A stretch of DNA of 53,270 bases. It comes from Catenaria anguillulae PL171. Taxonomy: Eukaryota > Blastocladiomycota > Blastocladiomycetes > Blastocladiales > Catenariaceae. The notes under the pieces were generated by a model that saw nothing but the letters and a program-made list of their open reading frames with translations, was not told where the DNA came from and ran no database searches. How positions within the stretch are numbered: the stretch's first letter is position 1; each line of letters begins with the position of its first letter. The position numbers were made by a program, and so were the translations under genes. Positions 18,217-29,800 of the stretch are shown here, in pieces. Location of the stretch: the NCBI GenBank assembly GCA_002102555.1, contig MCFL01000169.1, positions 1-53,270 of the forward strand, written 5' to 3'.

Positions 18217-20037
18217 GTTGAATGGATGGGGTTGGTGGAGGCGAGCGTGAGGCAAGATCCAATGTGAAGGCTTCTTGTGGGCGTGTTCGAATGCTGAATG
18301 GATTTGGTTGAGGGGACCTGGCCGCTTTTGTACCTTGGCAATCGGACCCGGCCCGGCCTCCTCGGGATTCATCCACATCGGCGGCGCATGCCAGTTGTCA
18401 GACGCCCCAACATGCCAAGGGACATCGATCATATGTCTTGCTGGCGCTGGCATCCGGCATGGTCTTGACATGCCATCGCTCATGTGAATCCGACGCGGTT
18501 AATTTGCCTCATGTCTCACTTCCACATTGAATTGGTCATGCACCGCACGCGTCCACCGCAAATGCCGCGCAAGTCTTTTCAGAATCGATATCTTCCATAG
18601 GCGTGAAAGGTGGCGCATAAGCATGAGTACCTAATACTTGAAGCTATGCCGTCGATTGGATGCATGACCGATCACCGATTCACCGCCTCCGTAGTGCGGT
18701 TAACCGTTCGGCGCCATCGACTCCCATGGACACCTCGAGCACCCGGCCGTCTCTGAGTTGGCGGCTGCTGCTGCCGGCCGACCAAGTCAATATGTATGTA
18801 TGCTTGGTCTCGAGCTCTCCAAGAACATCAACAAGCTCCCGTGCGGTCGCGCTCCCCATCGTCCATGACAGCTCCGACCCTCCCACTCACATCCGCGAAT
18901 CACATCAGGAATGGGACTCATTGATGAAGTAGATCTTCCAGATGCAAAAGACCGTCAGTTGAGCAGACAACTGCAGCTGAACCAAATCGCAACAATGGTT
19001 TGACAACATACATAGGCCTCGCAAAATTCGACGTGGATCCACTGGAAACCTCGCAGAGCAACCCTGAGAAAACGTGTCCATTTTGCCAAGAACTTGAGCC
19101 GTTGACGAATATGCTGTGTCCCTATCCATGCGTGCCAGCTGAGTATGAAGGTTCAAGTTGAATGTCCTGCTGCTGAAGACGGGCTGCTCTATTGTGTGAA
19201 GATTACCACCAGATTGCTCACGGATTCGGACATTGGCCCATTTCGAAATGTGGCACATTACGAATTCCGAGCGTATGAGCTGATGCATCAACAGCTCCGC
19301 GTCAAGAACGGCGGGAGAATCTGTCCTGCATCGTGGGGAGATATGTCTCACTTTCGTTCGATCTTGAGTGGGCAGATACATAAGCCTTGCTGCCCAAACA
19401 GGTTCCAAGAGCGAACGAATATGTATACCCTGCCCACTGGTTCAAAAGTGCTTTGTCATCTTCACTTCACGATAATCCTCTTGCATAAATGAGGCTTGAC
19501 GACATTCTTTTCGCGGCCGTTACACGTTCCTACGAGCGACATGACTTGCCCATGTGTGTTCTCCATATTGCTTGGTTTGCGGTGATTCCAGCCTAATGGC
19601 AGCCAGGCAAGTTGCAGGATGCACATGATCTTGCTCTGAATCGTGGCAATGTTTCAGTCAGTGATTGCTTGCCTTTGTGAGGCGCGGCAACAGAGAGCGG
19701 GCGTTTTCTTTCTCGCGTGGTGATCCTCCGCTCCATTGAACGCACGCATGTCCGCGTGTCCGCATTGCCGGAGGCTCGATACTTATTTCTTTTCACTTTG
19801 GCGCGGCGGCGAAATCTCCCCATGCGCCTTCGGATGTACAGGTTGCCTGTGTGGGCCACTTGCAAAATGTAATATTTTTATACCAGAGGATATTTATTGG
19901 CATGGAACGCAGCAAAACTTGTCATCGATGAGCGTCAGACTGTCGCTGGACGGATACCTCTCTATTGATTGATAAATCGCCAGGCGACCCTGCATGTCTC
20001 TTCTCGGAAAGCCCTGCAAAAACCACGACCAACCACC
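18217..20037. other. 1.8-kb stretch with no supported gene
   Basis: Several open frames of 60-170 codons occur on both strands, but none shows a domain, signal peptide, codon pattern or splice structure I can support. The left end should hold the promoter of secreted-peptide copy B, the right end that of the sphingosine kinase gene (pyrimidine/AC-rich just before 20038). Confidence 0.4.
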
Positions 20038-22007
20038 ATGTACATGTATTCCGCCAACATGACTCGCAACACCATCGACGCAACGCTCGTGTATCCCGAC
20101 GGCACACACGGGCCACACGTCACCTTGGCGCTCGTCCTTCCCACAGACACAGCCGACGCCAGCAAGGATCCCTGTCCAAGCGATGAGGCTCTGCGAGTGT
20201 ATCGTGAGCAGCCCCATGTTGTCGTTACCTCGGACAATGGCCATGAAGTTACCCGCTTTCCGGCCGACATGACACTGGGCATTCGATCGCTTCCCATTCA
20301 CATCCCTGCACTTCCACGCTCGACCGACCACCCAGATCGTATTGCTGCTCTCTTTCACTCTGGACCCAACTCATCCGCACCACCCGCCGACAGTCGAATC
20401 GCCGTGTTTCTGCTTCGCCATGCCATTCCGCGGCCTGTTGTCGACAAGACACCGTCGCGCCTAGAATCCTGGGTATTTGCTCTTGACCAAGGAAGCGAGC
20501 AAGGCGACAAGGTCGTGGCAACACTGCGTGACTGGCTGCAAGCCGATCGCCCGCGGTCCATGCTGGCCATTGTCAACCCATTTTCTGGCCGGAAACGCGG
20601 CGGCAAGGTGGCGGCGCAATGGGTCATTCCGTTGTTGACAATTGCGCACGAAGACAACAAAATCGATGGTGTGTATCGAGTTTGCAAGAGTTGTCACAGC
20701 CAACACTCACCTTGCGTTGTTTAACTGATATCACAATAGTGCAACAAACTGAACGCGCCGGCCATGCCACTGAGCTGGCCGCAAACCTCACTTTCCAGTC
20801 GTACAATGGCGCCTTGCTCGTTGGCGGTGACGGCATCGTCCACGAATTCCTAAATGGCCTGCTGCGCCGCCCCGACTGGAACCAAGCGCGCCAACACTTG
20901 CCCGTCGCACACGTGGCCGCCGGCTCGGGCAACGGCCTCGCCGCATCATTCAACTCGCTGTGCCCGGGGCGCACCGTGCTTGCGGCCATCAAGGGATGGA
21001 CGGCGCCGCTCGACATGATGGCCGTGTACCAGGATGCCTGGGGCCACATTCCAAAGTTTTGTCACTTGTCGTTCACCTGGGCGTACCTGGCGGACGTGAA
21101 TCTCGAGGCCGAGCCGTTGCGATGGATGGGCCCGATTCGTTTCGAGGTGATGGCCGCCGTGCGCTTGCTCCGTGCACGGAGCTATCGCGCCACCATTGCG
21201 TACATTCCCTCGGACGATGACCGACCCGTGGGCGAGCCGCGCCCGCAGCCGCCGTCACCCACTCGCCCGACCACCGACTCTGCATGTACGCCCACTGGCA
21301 CAGCGCCGCTCCTAAAGTGTGTGAGCGAGTCGCTACCGCCATCGGCCGATGCCGCAGAGACCTACTATCACCCAGCAACCGACCATGCACACCTGCCAAT
21401 CACATCCATTCTGTCGTCCTCGTCCTCGTCCCCTTGGCGCATTCTTCCCGCAACCTCCTACTTTTATCTGACCATTCACAACGTCCCGCACCAAACATCC
21501 ACATTCAACGCGGCCCCGCACGCCCACCCGCACGACGGCGCCATGGACGTGTGCTTTCTAACGTCTGACGGCCCCAATCCCGCACGCTTGGTACCATACC
21601 TCGTGGACCAGTCGCGTGGCGCACACATTGGCGGCCCAGGTGTGCGATACCAAAAGTGCCGCGCGCTTGCCATTATTCCAGACACGGACGCCAGCCAGGG
21701 AGGCAACATGGTGGCGGATGGAGAAAAGGTGCCATGTGCTCCCGTGCGCTTGGAGGTGGTGCCTGGCCTCATTCGCAAGTTTGTGCCTAGGGATTGGATG
21801 CCAGGCGAGTTTGCGAAACGCGCGGGCGATCCCAGCTTGTTGAAGGGGTTGAGTGAGGGACATGGCAAGGTGGCCGTCCAGGATAAGACGCTGGAAAAGG
21901 AGGGCATGAGCAGCACGGTTAAAGTGCAGAGGACAGCTGGCATGGATGAGACGCACCAGGGTGAAGATGGCGCCACGGCCGCGCCAACGGTTGTTGCTGC
22001 TCTGTGA
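20038..22007 (+). CDS. sphingosine / long-chain base kinase
   Basis: Lipid kinase of the diacylglycerol-kinase catalytic fold that phosphorylates sphingoid bases (yeast LCB4/5, animal SPHK). Start ATG 20038 has context ccaccATG. One 71-bp intron (20669-20739) joins NKID to VQQTERAGHATELA; spliced length 632 aa. Motifs: nucleotide-binding NPFSGRKRGGK (about 180), the GGDGIVHEFLNGLLRRPDW loop with catalytic Asp (about 240), HVAAGSGNGLAASF (about 270), and the SphK-specific SFTWAYLADVNLEAEPLRW. The C-terminal beta domain has FNAAPHAHPHDGAMDVCFL and DGEKVPCAPVRLEVVPGLIR. A Pro/Ser-rich loop of about 90 residues interrupts the second lobe, as often in fungal and animal members. An N-terminal 175 residues with beta-rich character have no named domain. 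Confidence 0.9.
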
Positions 22008-22721
22008 CTAGCCGCCCAGAGTCCGTGGAGTCTAGCCTTGGGTGCAGCGGTGGTCGCTGCAGTTGTCGCAGTTACTGCATCAAGGTATTCTGGGTGGGAA
22101 TGAATTGATGCGTTTGTTTTGCTTCTGTTTGTCTTGCATCACCTCTTCTTCTTCAGTTGCTCATGTCGTTTTCGCGTTGCCGTTCTGTTATGTTTCAATT
22201 GGACATATAGATTAAGTGCCCTGTGCGAGGGCACGGGTAATAGGATGTGAATTGTTTCCACCTCTCATTCCTTGCTTCCTTAAAATGTGTGGACGATGAA
22301 CAAGAAGAATTGAATCACAGAAACAGGAAGAAAGGGGTGAATCGACGAAGATAATGTACACAGGCACGAAAAAGGTGATGGGGAGACGAGAAAACTCGGG
22401 CAAGAGCCTCACTCACATTGAAACAAACAAACCGTTGGTGGCCAGCGAGGGAAAGTGTGGGTGGCCAACATCAACAAACTGAGCATGAGATTGAGAATGA
22501 AATAACGCCGATTCGGCATCGTCGACCGACGACAAAAGGGCGTGGGGCGTGAAGGCGAGAGGAGTACACGGGGTGATGTCGGGCATGACAGGACGCCAAT
22601 GGAGTCGGGTGCCGGTATCGATGGTGGGTGCGGGGATTTTGAAGGAACGGACGAAAAGATAAATACACTACTGAGAAAGAAAAAGGCAGCGGGAAGGAAC
22701 CTTGAGCGCAGAAGGAATGCT
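22008..22721. other. convergent intergenic region, no gene seen
   Basis: Lies between the converging sphingosine kinase and R-SNARE genes and probably holds both 3' UTRs. Open frames present have no recognisable content. Confidence 0.4.
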
Positions 22722-23161
22722 TCAAGGCTTGGGCTGGTCCTTGGGCGGCTCCGAGTTGCCCAACACAAGCGGCACTAATAAAGCAACATGCAGCAGGGAC
22801 GGTGAGTCAGCAGCTCGCCGTTGAGCCTTGGCACGGGCAGGACGTAGGGAGCCCACGTACAAATGATGGCCAACAAAATAGCGACGGCGACGAGAGCAAT
22901 GATGGCCTTGAGCTTCATGTTTTCCCACCACATCTTTCTCCGGACCTGTGTGGCGCCGCGGCGGAATGCACCCGCCGAGTTGTTGAGGTCCTCGGTCTTG
23001 CCCTGCAGCGTGTCCAACCGCTCGCCACGCTCCATGACTCTGTTGATGTTGTTTTGCATGATGCCGACAACCTCGTTGACCTGGTTCTGGATGGCCGACG
23101 TCTTGTTGTTGGGCGCCTGCGCGGCGGCGGCGGCGTTGTCGGCAAAGGGAGTCGATGACAT
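22722..23161 (-). CDS. R-SNARE, synaptobrevin/VAMP family
   Basis: Vesicle SNARE that pairs with Q-SNAREs in membrane fusion. Exon 1 (23161-22861) starts MSSTPFADN and contains the synaptobrevin motif: IQNQVNEVVGIMQNNINRVM, with the zero-layer Arg, then ERGERLDTLQGKTEDLNNSA and FRRGATQVRRKMWWENMKLK, followed by the membrane anchor AIIALVAVAILLAII. An 86-bp intron (22775-22860, donor GTACGT, branch CTGAC) interrupts the anchor; exon 2 (22774-22722) finishes it and adds the short tail LPLVLGNSEPPKDQPKP. Spliced length 117 aa, normal for Snc/VAMP2-type proteins. Reading through the intron instead gives a less typical tail. Most similar in layout to exocytic Snc1/2 or VAMP2. Confidence 0.9.
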
Positions 23162-23599
23162 GGTTGCAAATGAATGGACGAGGGCGGGTGAGGTGTCGGT
23201 TGGAGTCTTGGTGGAAGGCACGGCTGGCGGCAGAGGAGGATTACTTGAAAGAGCGGATGCGGAGAGTGGCGAGAGGGTGCAAAATGCTCAGGGGCTGTGC
23301 ATAGCGGTTCATAATCGATTCCAAAGAGGAGAGACTCTGTATGACAGACATACATCTACTCAATGAGAAGGGCTTGGCGAGTGGCGTCTGACAACACACC
23401 ACCCCGATTGTGATCTGATCAGCATTTGGCGCAGATCACTTTTCGACTGTGGCCTCTCCGGCACCAACATCGACATCGACACCAAAGACAAAGAATCTGA
23501 CACTTTAAGCAATGGATGCGCCATTCGACAGCGACGGCTGGCCTTTCCCGTGCTTCGCTGAACGCGCGCCCTCCTCCTGTCACCGTGTGACGCCCAGGA

Positions 23600-24540
23600 A
23601 CCTTGAGCTCATGTGTTGACTGCTGCACTATGATACCCAGCCAAGCTGTCACCGCCCGCTCCGCCCGGATCGCACGGACCGCACGGGCTATTCACCACCC
23701 ATTACTCCAACAATCCGCTTGTTCCCTCGAACCAAGAAGAATTCATCAGCCTGGCGACCGAAGCCGGCCTTACCAACAGGTCAGACGACCCCTACACCGC
23801 GGCCCCTTACCTGCTCCGCCTCGCTATTGGCATCCATCAACAAGCGGCACAAGGCAACAAAAGGGCCGCCACCGCAGAAGCAGCACTGGTTCACCTCTCG
23901 CACGAGCTCAAGCAAGCGCAAACTCGTCTCGCACCGTGCGATCACTCGCCGCAAGCCAAACTGCACACTTACGCCCCAACCAAACCGCATTTGGTCCATC
24001 CGCCCGCATCGAACTTGGTCGATTTAGCGAAAACGCTCCCGAAGTGCAATGGCACCCACTCCGAAGAAGTCGATTCATTTTTCTACGACTTTCGAAGCAT
24101 ACACGACTGGCACGAGCATCCTCAACAATGTGCATCACGCCCTTGTCTGCCTTCTCACGCGCGCTGAAGGCACCCTTCGTGAACACATTCAAGCCATTGT
24201 CGTGCGCAACGATGCGGCCGAAATGCGGGACTGGGCCACCGTCAAGGCTGCAATCCTCGAGTTTTTTCGGCGCCAAGGACCTCGCACCGCGAGCACGCAA
24301 TCAAATCCATACCCTCAAGTGCCGCTCAGCAACCAAATGGCATGGGTACTCGGGGAAGCTCCAGAACCTCGCCCAACGCGCCAAGGCCATCATCACCGAG
24401 TACGAAGTGTCCTCCCTTGTGCGAACGTGCAAACCCAATTCGACCAAGGCTCATCCCTCTAGCAAGACCGTGCGTTCCATTCATTCTTCCATGGGTTCTC
24501 TTCCTTTTTCGATATCCTCAAGTATGGAAACGTGATTTAA
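23600..24540 (+). mobile_element. old fragment of an LTR-retrotransposon-like gag region (broken)
   Basis: The segment carries a helical, Trp/Phe-rich pattern typical of Ty3/gypsy-type Gag capsid regions (for example DWATVKAAILEFF). The family assignment is tentative. It is broken, with a few breaks, and no pol region or flanking long terminal repeats are seen nearby, so it looks like an old solitary remnant. Boundaries are approximate. Confidence 0.4.
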
Positions 24541-25163
24541 TGGTTTTCAATAGTCTCACGAATGCACAAAGTGTCGAAACATTGTTGCCGTTGCCTACCC
24601 TGTCCGTCAACCCGACGCCTTTCAATTCGAATGACTCGATGGATGTGGACGTGACTCGCGTCCAGACTTCATTGCCGTCGTCGTCCATGCCGAGCCCAGC
24701 GCATGAGGTGATGGATCTGTCTTCAGTCAGTGACATTGCCCACAGCGATTGCGTCACGACCGAAATTAAGGCGTGGATGAAGGAAAATGGCTTTGACGAT
24801 GCCGACGACGCGGCGGTTTTGTTTTATTACCCGCCGCACTCGAAGCTCGGTGTCACTATTCGAGTCTGTGACGCCATGCGTCTTGAGGATAAGCAACTGA
24901 TCAACGACCAATTGATCATTCGGTACTTGCAGGTGCTACTCCTCGAGAAGTTCCACAATCAAGCCAACAATGTTCACTTGAGCGACACGTACTTTTACGC
25001 AAAGCTCACCAATTCGCTCAAGCTCGAAAAGGAGATCACGCTCAAGCTTGACCGCCAGAACGTGACGAACGAGTGCGTGCGGGTGCACATGTTGCTGCTA
25101 TGCAATGCTGTCGACGCTCTACCAAAGATCAAGTCCCGCAAGGATGTTGTCGTTGATGTGTAG
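24540..25163 (+). CDS. uncharacterised open reading frame, 207 residues
   Basis: Starts MVFNSLTNAQSVETLLPLP, continues through a Ser-rich stretch with NSNDSMDVDVTRVQ, then an ordered-looking part: EIKAWMKENGFDDADDAAVL, VCDAMRLEDKQLINDQLIIR, KLTNSLKLEKEITLKLDRQN. No family recognised. About 55 bp past its stop another helical stretch (25262-25466, QEELVKAMKRNADGIIRLAR) follows and could belong to the same gene through splicing. It directly follows the gag-like remnant, so it may be part of an old element rather than a host gene. Confidence 0.35.
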   Translation: MVFNSLTNAQSVETLLPLPTLSVNPTPFNSNDSMDVDVTRVQTSLPSSSMPSPAHEVMDLSSVSDIAHSDCVTTEIKAWMKENGFDDADDAAVLFYYPPHSKLGVTIRVCDAMRLEDKQLINDQLIIRYLQVLLLEKFHNQANNVHLSDTYFYAKLTNSLKLEKEITLKLDRQNVTNECVRVHMLLLCNAVDALPKIKSRKDVVVDV

Positions 25164-25466
25164 TTTTCGGCTGGTCACGTTGTGGGACTGGAGCAAGTTG
25201 TTTTTCATGGCGTGTAAGTGTCAGATCTCCAGTGTTTGTCGGCTCAAGGTCAGAAGACCGGCAGTGCCGCGGCGGCGGCTCAGGTTGACCAAGAAGAACT
25301 TGTCAAGGCCATGAAGCGCAACGCGGATGGGATCATTCGGCTTGCGAGGGTTGAAGAGGAGCGACTTGAGCTCGAACTGTTCAATGCAGTGATTGACAGG
25401 AACGCCGAGCCTGAACGCGCACGGTTCTACGAGTTGAAGAGGCGGTGTGTGCTTGAAAAAGTTTGA

Positions 25467-26887
25467 ACAAATGCAGGAAGATAGTGGTGCGGAGGATGGC
25501 GGTAGTGAGTCGGATGCTTGAAAAGCGGATTGTCATGCAGTCTCATTTGTCATTGTCACATTTATTGCTTCCTGTGACATGCCGTTTGTGATTTCCTGAA
25601 TGTTGTCTGTTCCATTTCATGCTTCCAATCCTCAACGTGCTCTTTCCCATTTTCCCAAATCACACCCTCATACCATTCCAGCCATATGTCTCTCCTATTG
25701 CCGAATTTGTTCTTCTCCTGCTTTCATCATGCCTTGTGTCTCCCTCTAGCATTATTTATTGGAGTACATCCAGTTTTTACTTGCTGTTCACCTGCATCGC
25801 AAGCGAAACCAAACGCACAGACAACGAACCAGCAACGGACGCGAAATCATCGTGCTCAGGACAATTTACACAAACCCAAGCACACTCAAAAAAAGACAAA
25901 AAAAGAGTGAACTACAATAACTGACAAATTCGCTCTGCATCACTCAATTCCCTTTAACATCCACAAATGCTCCATCAAATCATTTCGCAAGTTGATGTTC
26001 TCCACCTCGTTTCGCAGCTCGCCAAGGCCATTCATGAGGCCGGCAGGAGTGAGTGCACCCAGCAACTGGACAGGTGCGCCAGCGGTCGCCCGCCGCGTAC
26101 GCAACTGGGGCAAGCCCATTCTTGTCTTCGTGGGTCAGAATCACCGTGACGTTGAGATGTCACACGCCTTCATGACCACTTCGAGCGAATCCGTGAACCA
26201 GGCACAAGCGACACTGGCGTTGAAGGATCTCGAACCGACTTTGAAGGACGCCAAAGCAGCACTCGACATCCTTGCGAACTGCTCTTGATTGACATGAGTT
26301 TTGTCATTGCATTGAGTACATTGAGCTAACCGAAGGTGCGACCATATGCTCCACAACTGTGACGACATATCTTAAGGGGTGTTTATATTGACCGCCAACC
26401 AGACAAGTGAGAGCGAAGTCGGAGTGAGTGAGAAACCAGCTCGGGGGAAGGGAACACGGCGATTGGCAGCGCTGCCCGAGCTCAAAACCTTTAAGACACA
26501 CCCAATATTTACTTACTTCATATCGTGACACATGACTCCACAACACAAGGCCTGAACCACTCAAATTGAGCAAATGGAGGTCAAGTATACAAGAAAATGT
26601 GTCAAGCAGAGACCAAGACGATGGAAACAGCAAAACGCCAAAACGACTAAAACCAAATGAATGATACAAAACACATGAGAGACACAGAATGGAAAGGGAG
26701 AGATAACACCAAGGCATGCAAAGAAAACAGTCATCGCCATCATGGATCAACAAGAGATCAACAAGGAAAACACAACCCAAGGAAGCACAAACACTGCAAC
26801 CGGGTTACCGGGATTCATGATACACTGCCACGCATAGTGCGCGGCGAGAAAAGAAATGAGAAAGGCACGATGTTCCACTTGCACCAG
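25467..26887. other. 1.4-kb gene-poor stretch
   Basis: One small plus-strand frame (25992-26288) ends in an alpha-helical stretch (LALKDLEPTLKDAKAALDIL) without recognisable family. The rest is AT-richer than the surroundings and, from about 26300 on, presumably holds the 3' UTR of the glycogenin gene. No repeats or RNA genes seen. Confidence 0.35.
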
Positions 26888-29800
26888 TCACGAGTCGGGA
26901 CGCCAAAACAAGCCCGCGAACCGGTTAATCAGTGAGCGCGTCTTGGACTTTGACCGCTTTGGCGGCTTATTGGTCGAAGTGGACCCTGACGCGACTTCCT
27001 CACCCTCCTTGGGCGTCGGCGGAACGGGCGGCGCGACCAGCGTAGCGGATGACGAGCCGGCTTGTGCGCCTGATTTGGTTGTCGTTCTGGATCGGAAAAA
27101 TCCCGACGGCTTGCCCGAACTGTTGGTGGCGGTGGTTCGATCCTCGTCACCCTCTACGACCGCCTTGACCGTGGTCGTCATGGTCGTCGTCGTGGTCGTG
27201 GTGACAGTCACCTTGCGCTCTGCCGACGAAAGCGAAGACGACGATCCACCAGACTTGAGGGCCTCGCGCGACGCTTTGCGCACGGCGGCCGTCGCTGCTT
27301 GATATACAAGGCGGTCCGTGGGATCCAAAGGGCTGACCGGCGCGGTGGTGGAACCCGACGTGCTTGACACGGTCGTGGTCTTGGCTGGTTGGTTGACGAC
27401 CAGGGTGGGAGTGGTAGGCGCAAGCGCAACGGCGAGCCCTCGCGGTTGCTGAACAGGCGACGGAATCGGGACAGGCTCGTCGTCAAGTGGGGAGCGCGGC
27501 TTGGACTTGCCCTTGCTGCTGGTCGTGGACAAGGACGTTGATGAGGCCGATGATGGAGCAACTGCAGGCGGAGCCAATGACTTGGGTTTGGAGGGAGCTG
27601 GTTCAACTGGGACCAGTTTGGTGGCCTCAATTGTTGGCGAATGCATGGTGGATGCTCGCGGGGTCGCCATGGACGAGGATGCACGAGGTGTTGCATCCGC
27701 TGGATCAGTCGAGTCGGAAAGCAAGGCAGATTCTTCTTTAGGCGTGCGCGGCAGTTCCGGGAACTTGAGAGGATCGGCTGCTGCTGTAGGGCCAGAGGCA
27801 GATGCCACGGACGAAGCTGATGCGGTCGACAAGGGTCGCGGACGAGGCGAGAAGCTGGGGCGGCGAACTGATTGGTGTTGGCCAGGCACATTATCGAGCA
27901 CAGTAATCACAGGTCGGACGGATCCAGGCATGGTGCCAACAAATGTGCGTGCACGCGACAATCCTGACGAGGCTTCGCCTTGGTGCTGCCCAGCATCTGC
28001 GGCAACGCGGCCCGTGGGCATGGACAGAGCGCGTTGCAGCTGCGCGGGGGTGGTTTGCGACGAAGGGGGACTACCGAGCGACGAGACAAGTGAAGTACCA
28101 ATCACAGCCGGCTCCGCATTGGGTGACGGATGGGAACGAGGTCCAGCGACTCCGGCTCCAAACTGGATGTGGCGCTCATCGGTGGCCAATCGCGGGCCGG
28201 TGGCTGGTGGCGAGTGTGGACCAGCGAGCTCGAGCTGGATGCTGAGAAGGGAAGTGGGACGGGTCAGCTGACGAGGCGGGCGAGCAGCCGTGCCACCCGA
28301 TGATGCCAAAGTCGTTGCGGGTGGAGATGCATGAGCCGGGGTCGTTGGCTGCTGTGCTTGCTCCTTCTCCTCGAGCACGGAATCGACCTTGGTCAGATCC
28401 CTTGGTCGACGATCCAAAGTTGAGCTTGGCGCCAACACTGTTGACTGCGCTTCGGGCGGCGGGGTCTGCGCCGGTACCTCCTTCTCCACTTTGGGCACCT
28501 CCTTTCCCACTTCGGGCGTCGGCTCAAACGGTTCAACGAGCGGCGTTGGCCCTCGTGGAGACAAGGGCGTGACCGGCTCAAACGACGACGGCGACGACGG
28601 TTCAGGCTGGACCAAAGTTGTCGTGGCCGGCGGATGTGCTGGAAGTTGGTCTCCGTGAAGCACGCTGACCGGTACGGGCGTGGCATCCGTGTCAATCAAA
28701 TCATTGAACTGCTGTTCGGCCACATTGGCCGGAGGAATAGCGAGTGGACGCAATTGGCCAGGAAGGAGCGGCGGCGTCGAAATAGGGGATCCGGCAATCG
28801 ACGACAAGACAGTTGACGAGGGCATGGGCGTTGCGTCACCTGGCGTGGCCGTGCCAAAAGTCATGTTCAACTCTTCGCCAATCGAGGAAGAGCGCGAGAC
28901 AGGAGCTGCGGCAACTTGCTCGGGTTGGGACGCTTGGACAATGGGTGAAGTTGAAACGTCAAGCGCAGCAAGTTCGGCTTCAAGTTGACGAGCGATTTCC
29001 TCGGCATTGAGCACATTAGGCGAAACAATCGAGCTGGGGACTTGGTCTGCAACTTGGTCAGTCGACACGGTGAGAGGAGCTGTTGCGTCAACTCGCTCAT
29101 CCGTCAGAACTGGCACGGTGCCCGAGCTGGCAGGCGTAAACCCAATCACAACCACACCGTCCTCCTCGCCGCCGGCGGTTTGTTGCTCCTCAACGTCGTC
29201 GGATTCCGCTGGTGCTTGCGCTGCCTGCTGGACCTCTGCCTTGACACGAGTCGTCGACACAGACACGGAGCTTTCACTCGCGCTGGCACTTGCTTGTGAC
29301 ATGCGCTTTTCGACACTGGTGGTGGTTTTGGTGGTCGTGACCACGAGCTGCGTGACTTTGCGCGGGGGTGGCGACCGCTTGCTGCCGACGACGATGCCCA
29401 CGTCTTCATCTTCATCGTCCTCGTCCTCGTCCTCGTCGTTGTTGCTCCCGGAACTGGTGGACGGTTTGGTCGAGGTACCAGCGCCGCTTGCGCTTTCGGT
29501 GATTGTGCTCGGAACTTGAGGCCCGACGAATTGGCTGACGGTAGTAGTTGAGATGGTGTCCACGGTCGGCTGTTGGACTTGAGACGACGACTGTTGCTGT
29601 TGTTGGAGTTGCATTTGGTGGGCAATGTTGGTCAACGACACTGGACGACGGCCGAGCGACAACAACGCCGACGACGATCCCGAGCGGCCGAGCGCGCCGC
29701 CTTGTGCATGAGCTTGCATTTGAACCGGGACACCACCGACAACCCAAGAAGATGGCCGCGATGTTGGCACAGGACTTCCTGACGGCGGGGCCACATCCTC

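Noticed and set aside
24540-25470. Pol region following the gag-like remnant
   Set aside because: No protease, reverse transcriptase, RNase H or integrase motifs are visible, so these frames were kept as unassigned.
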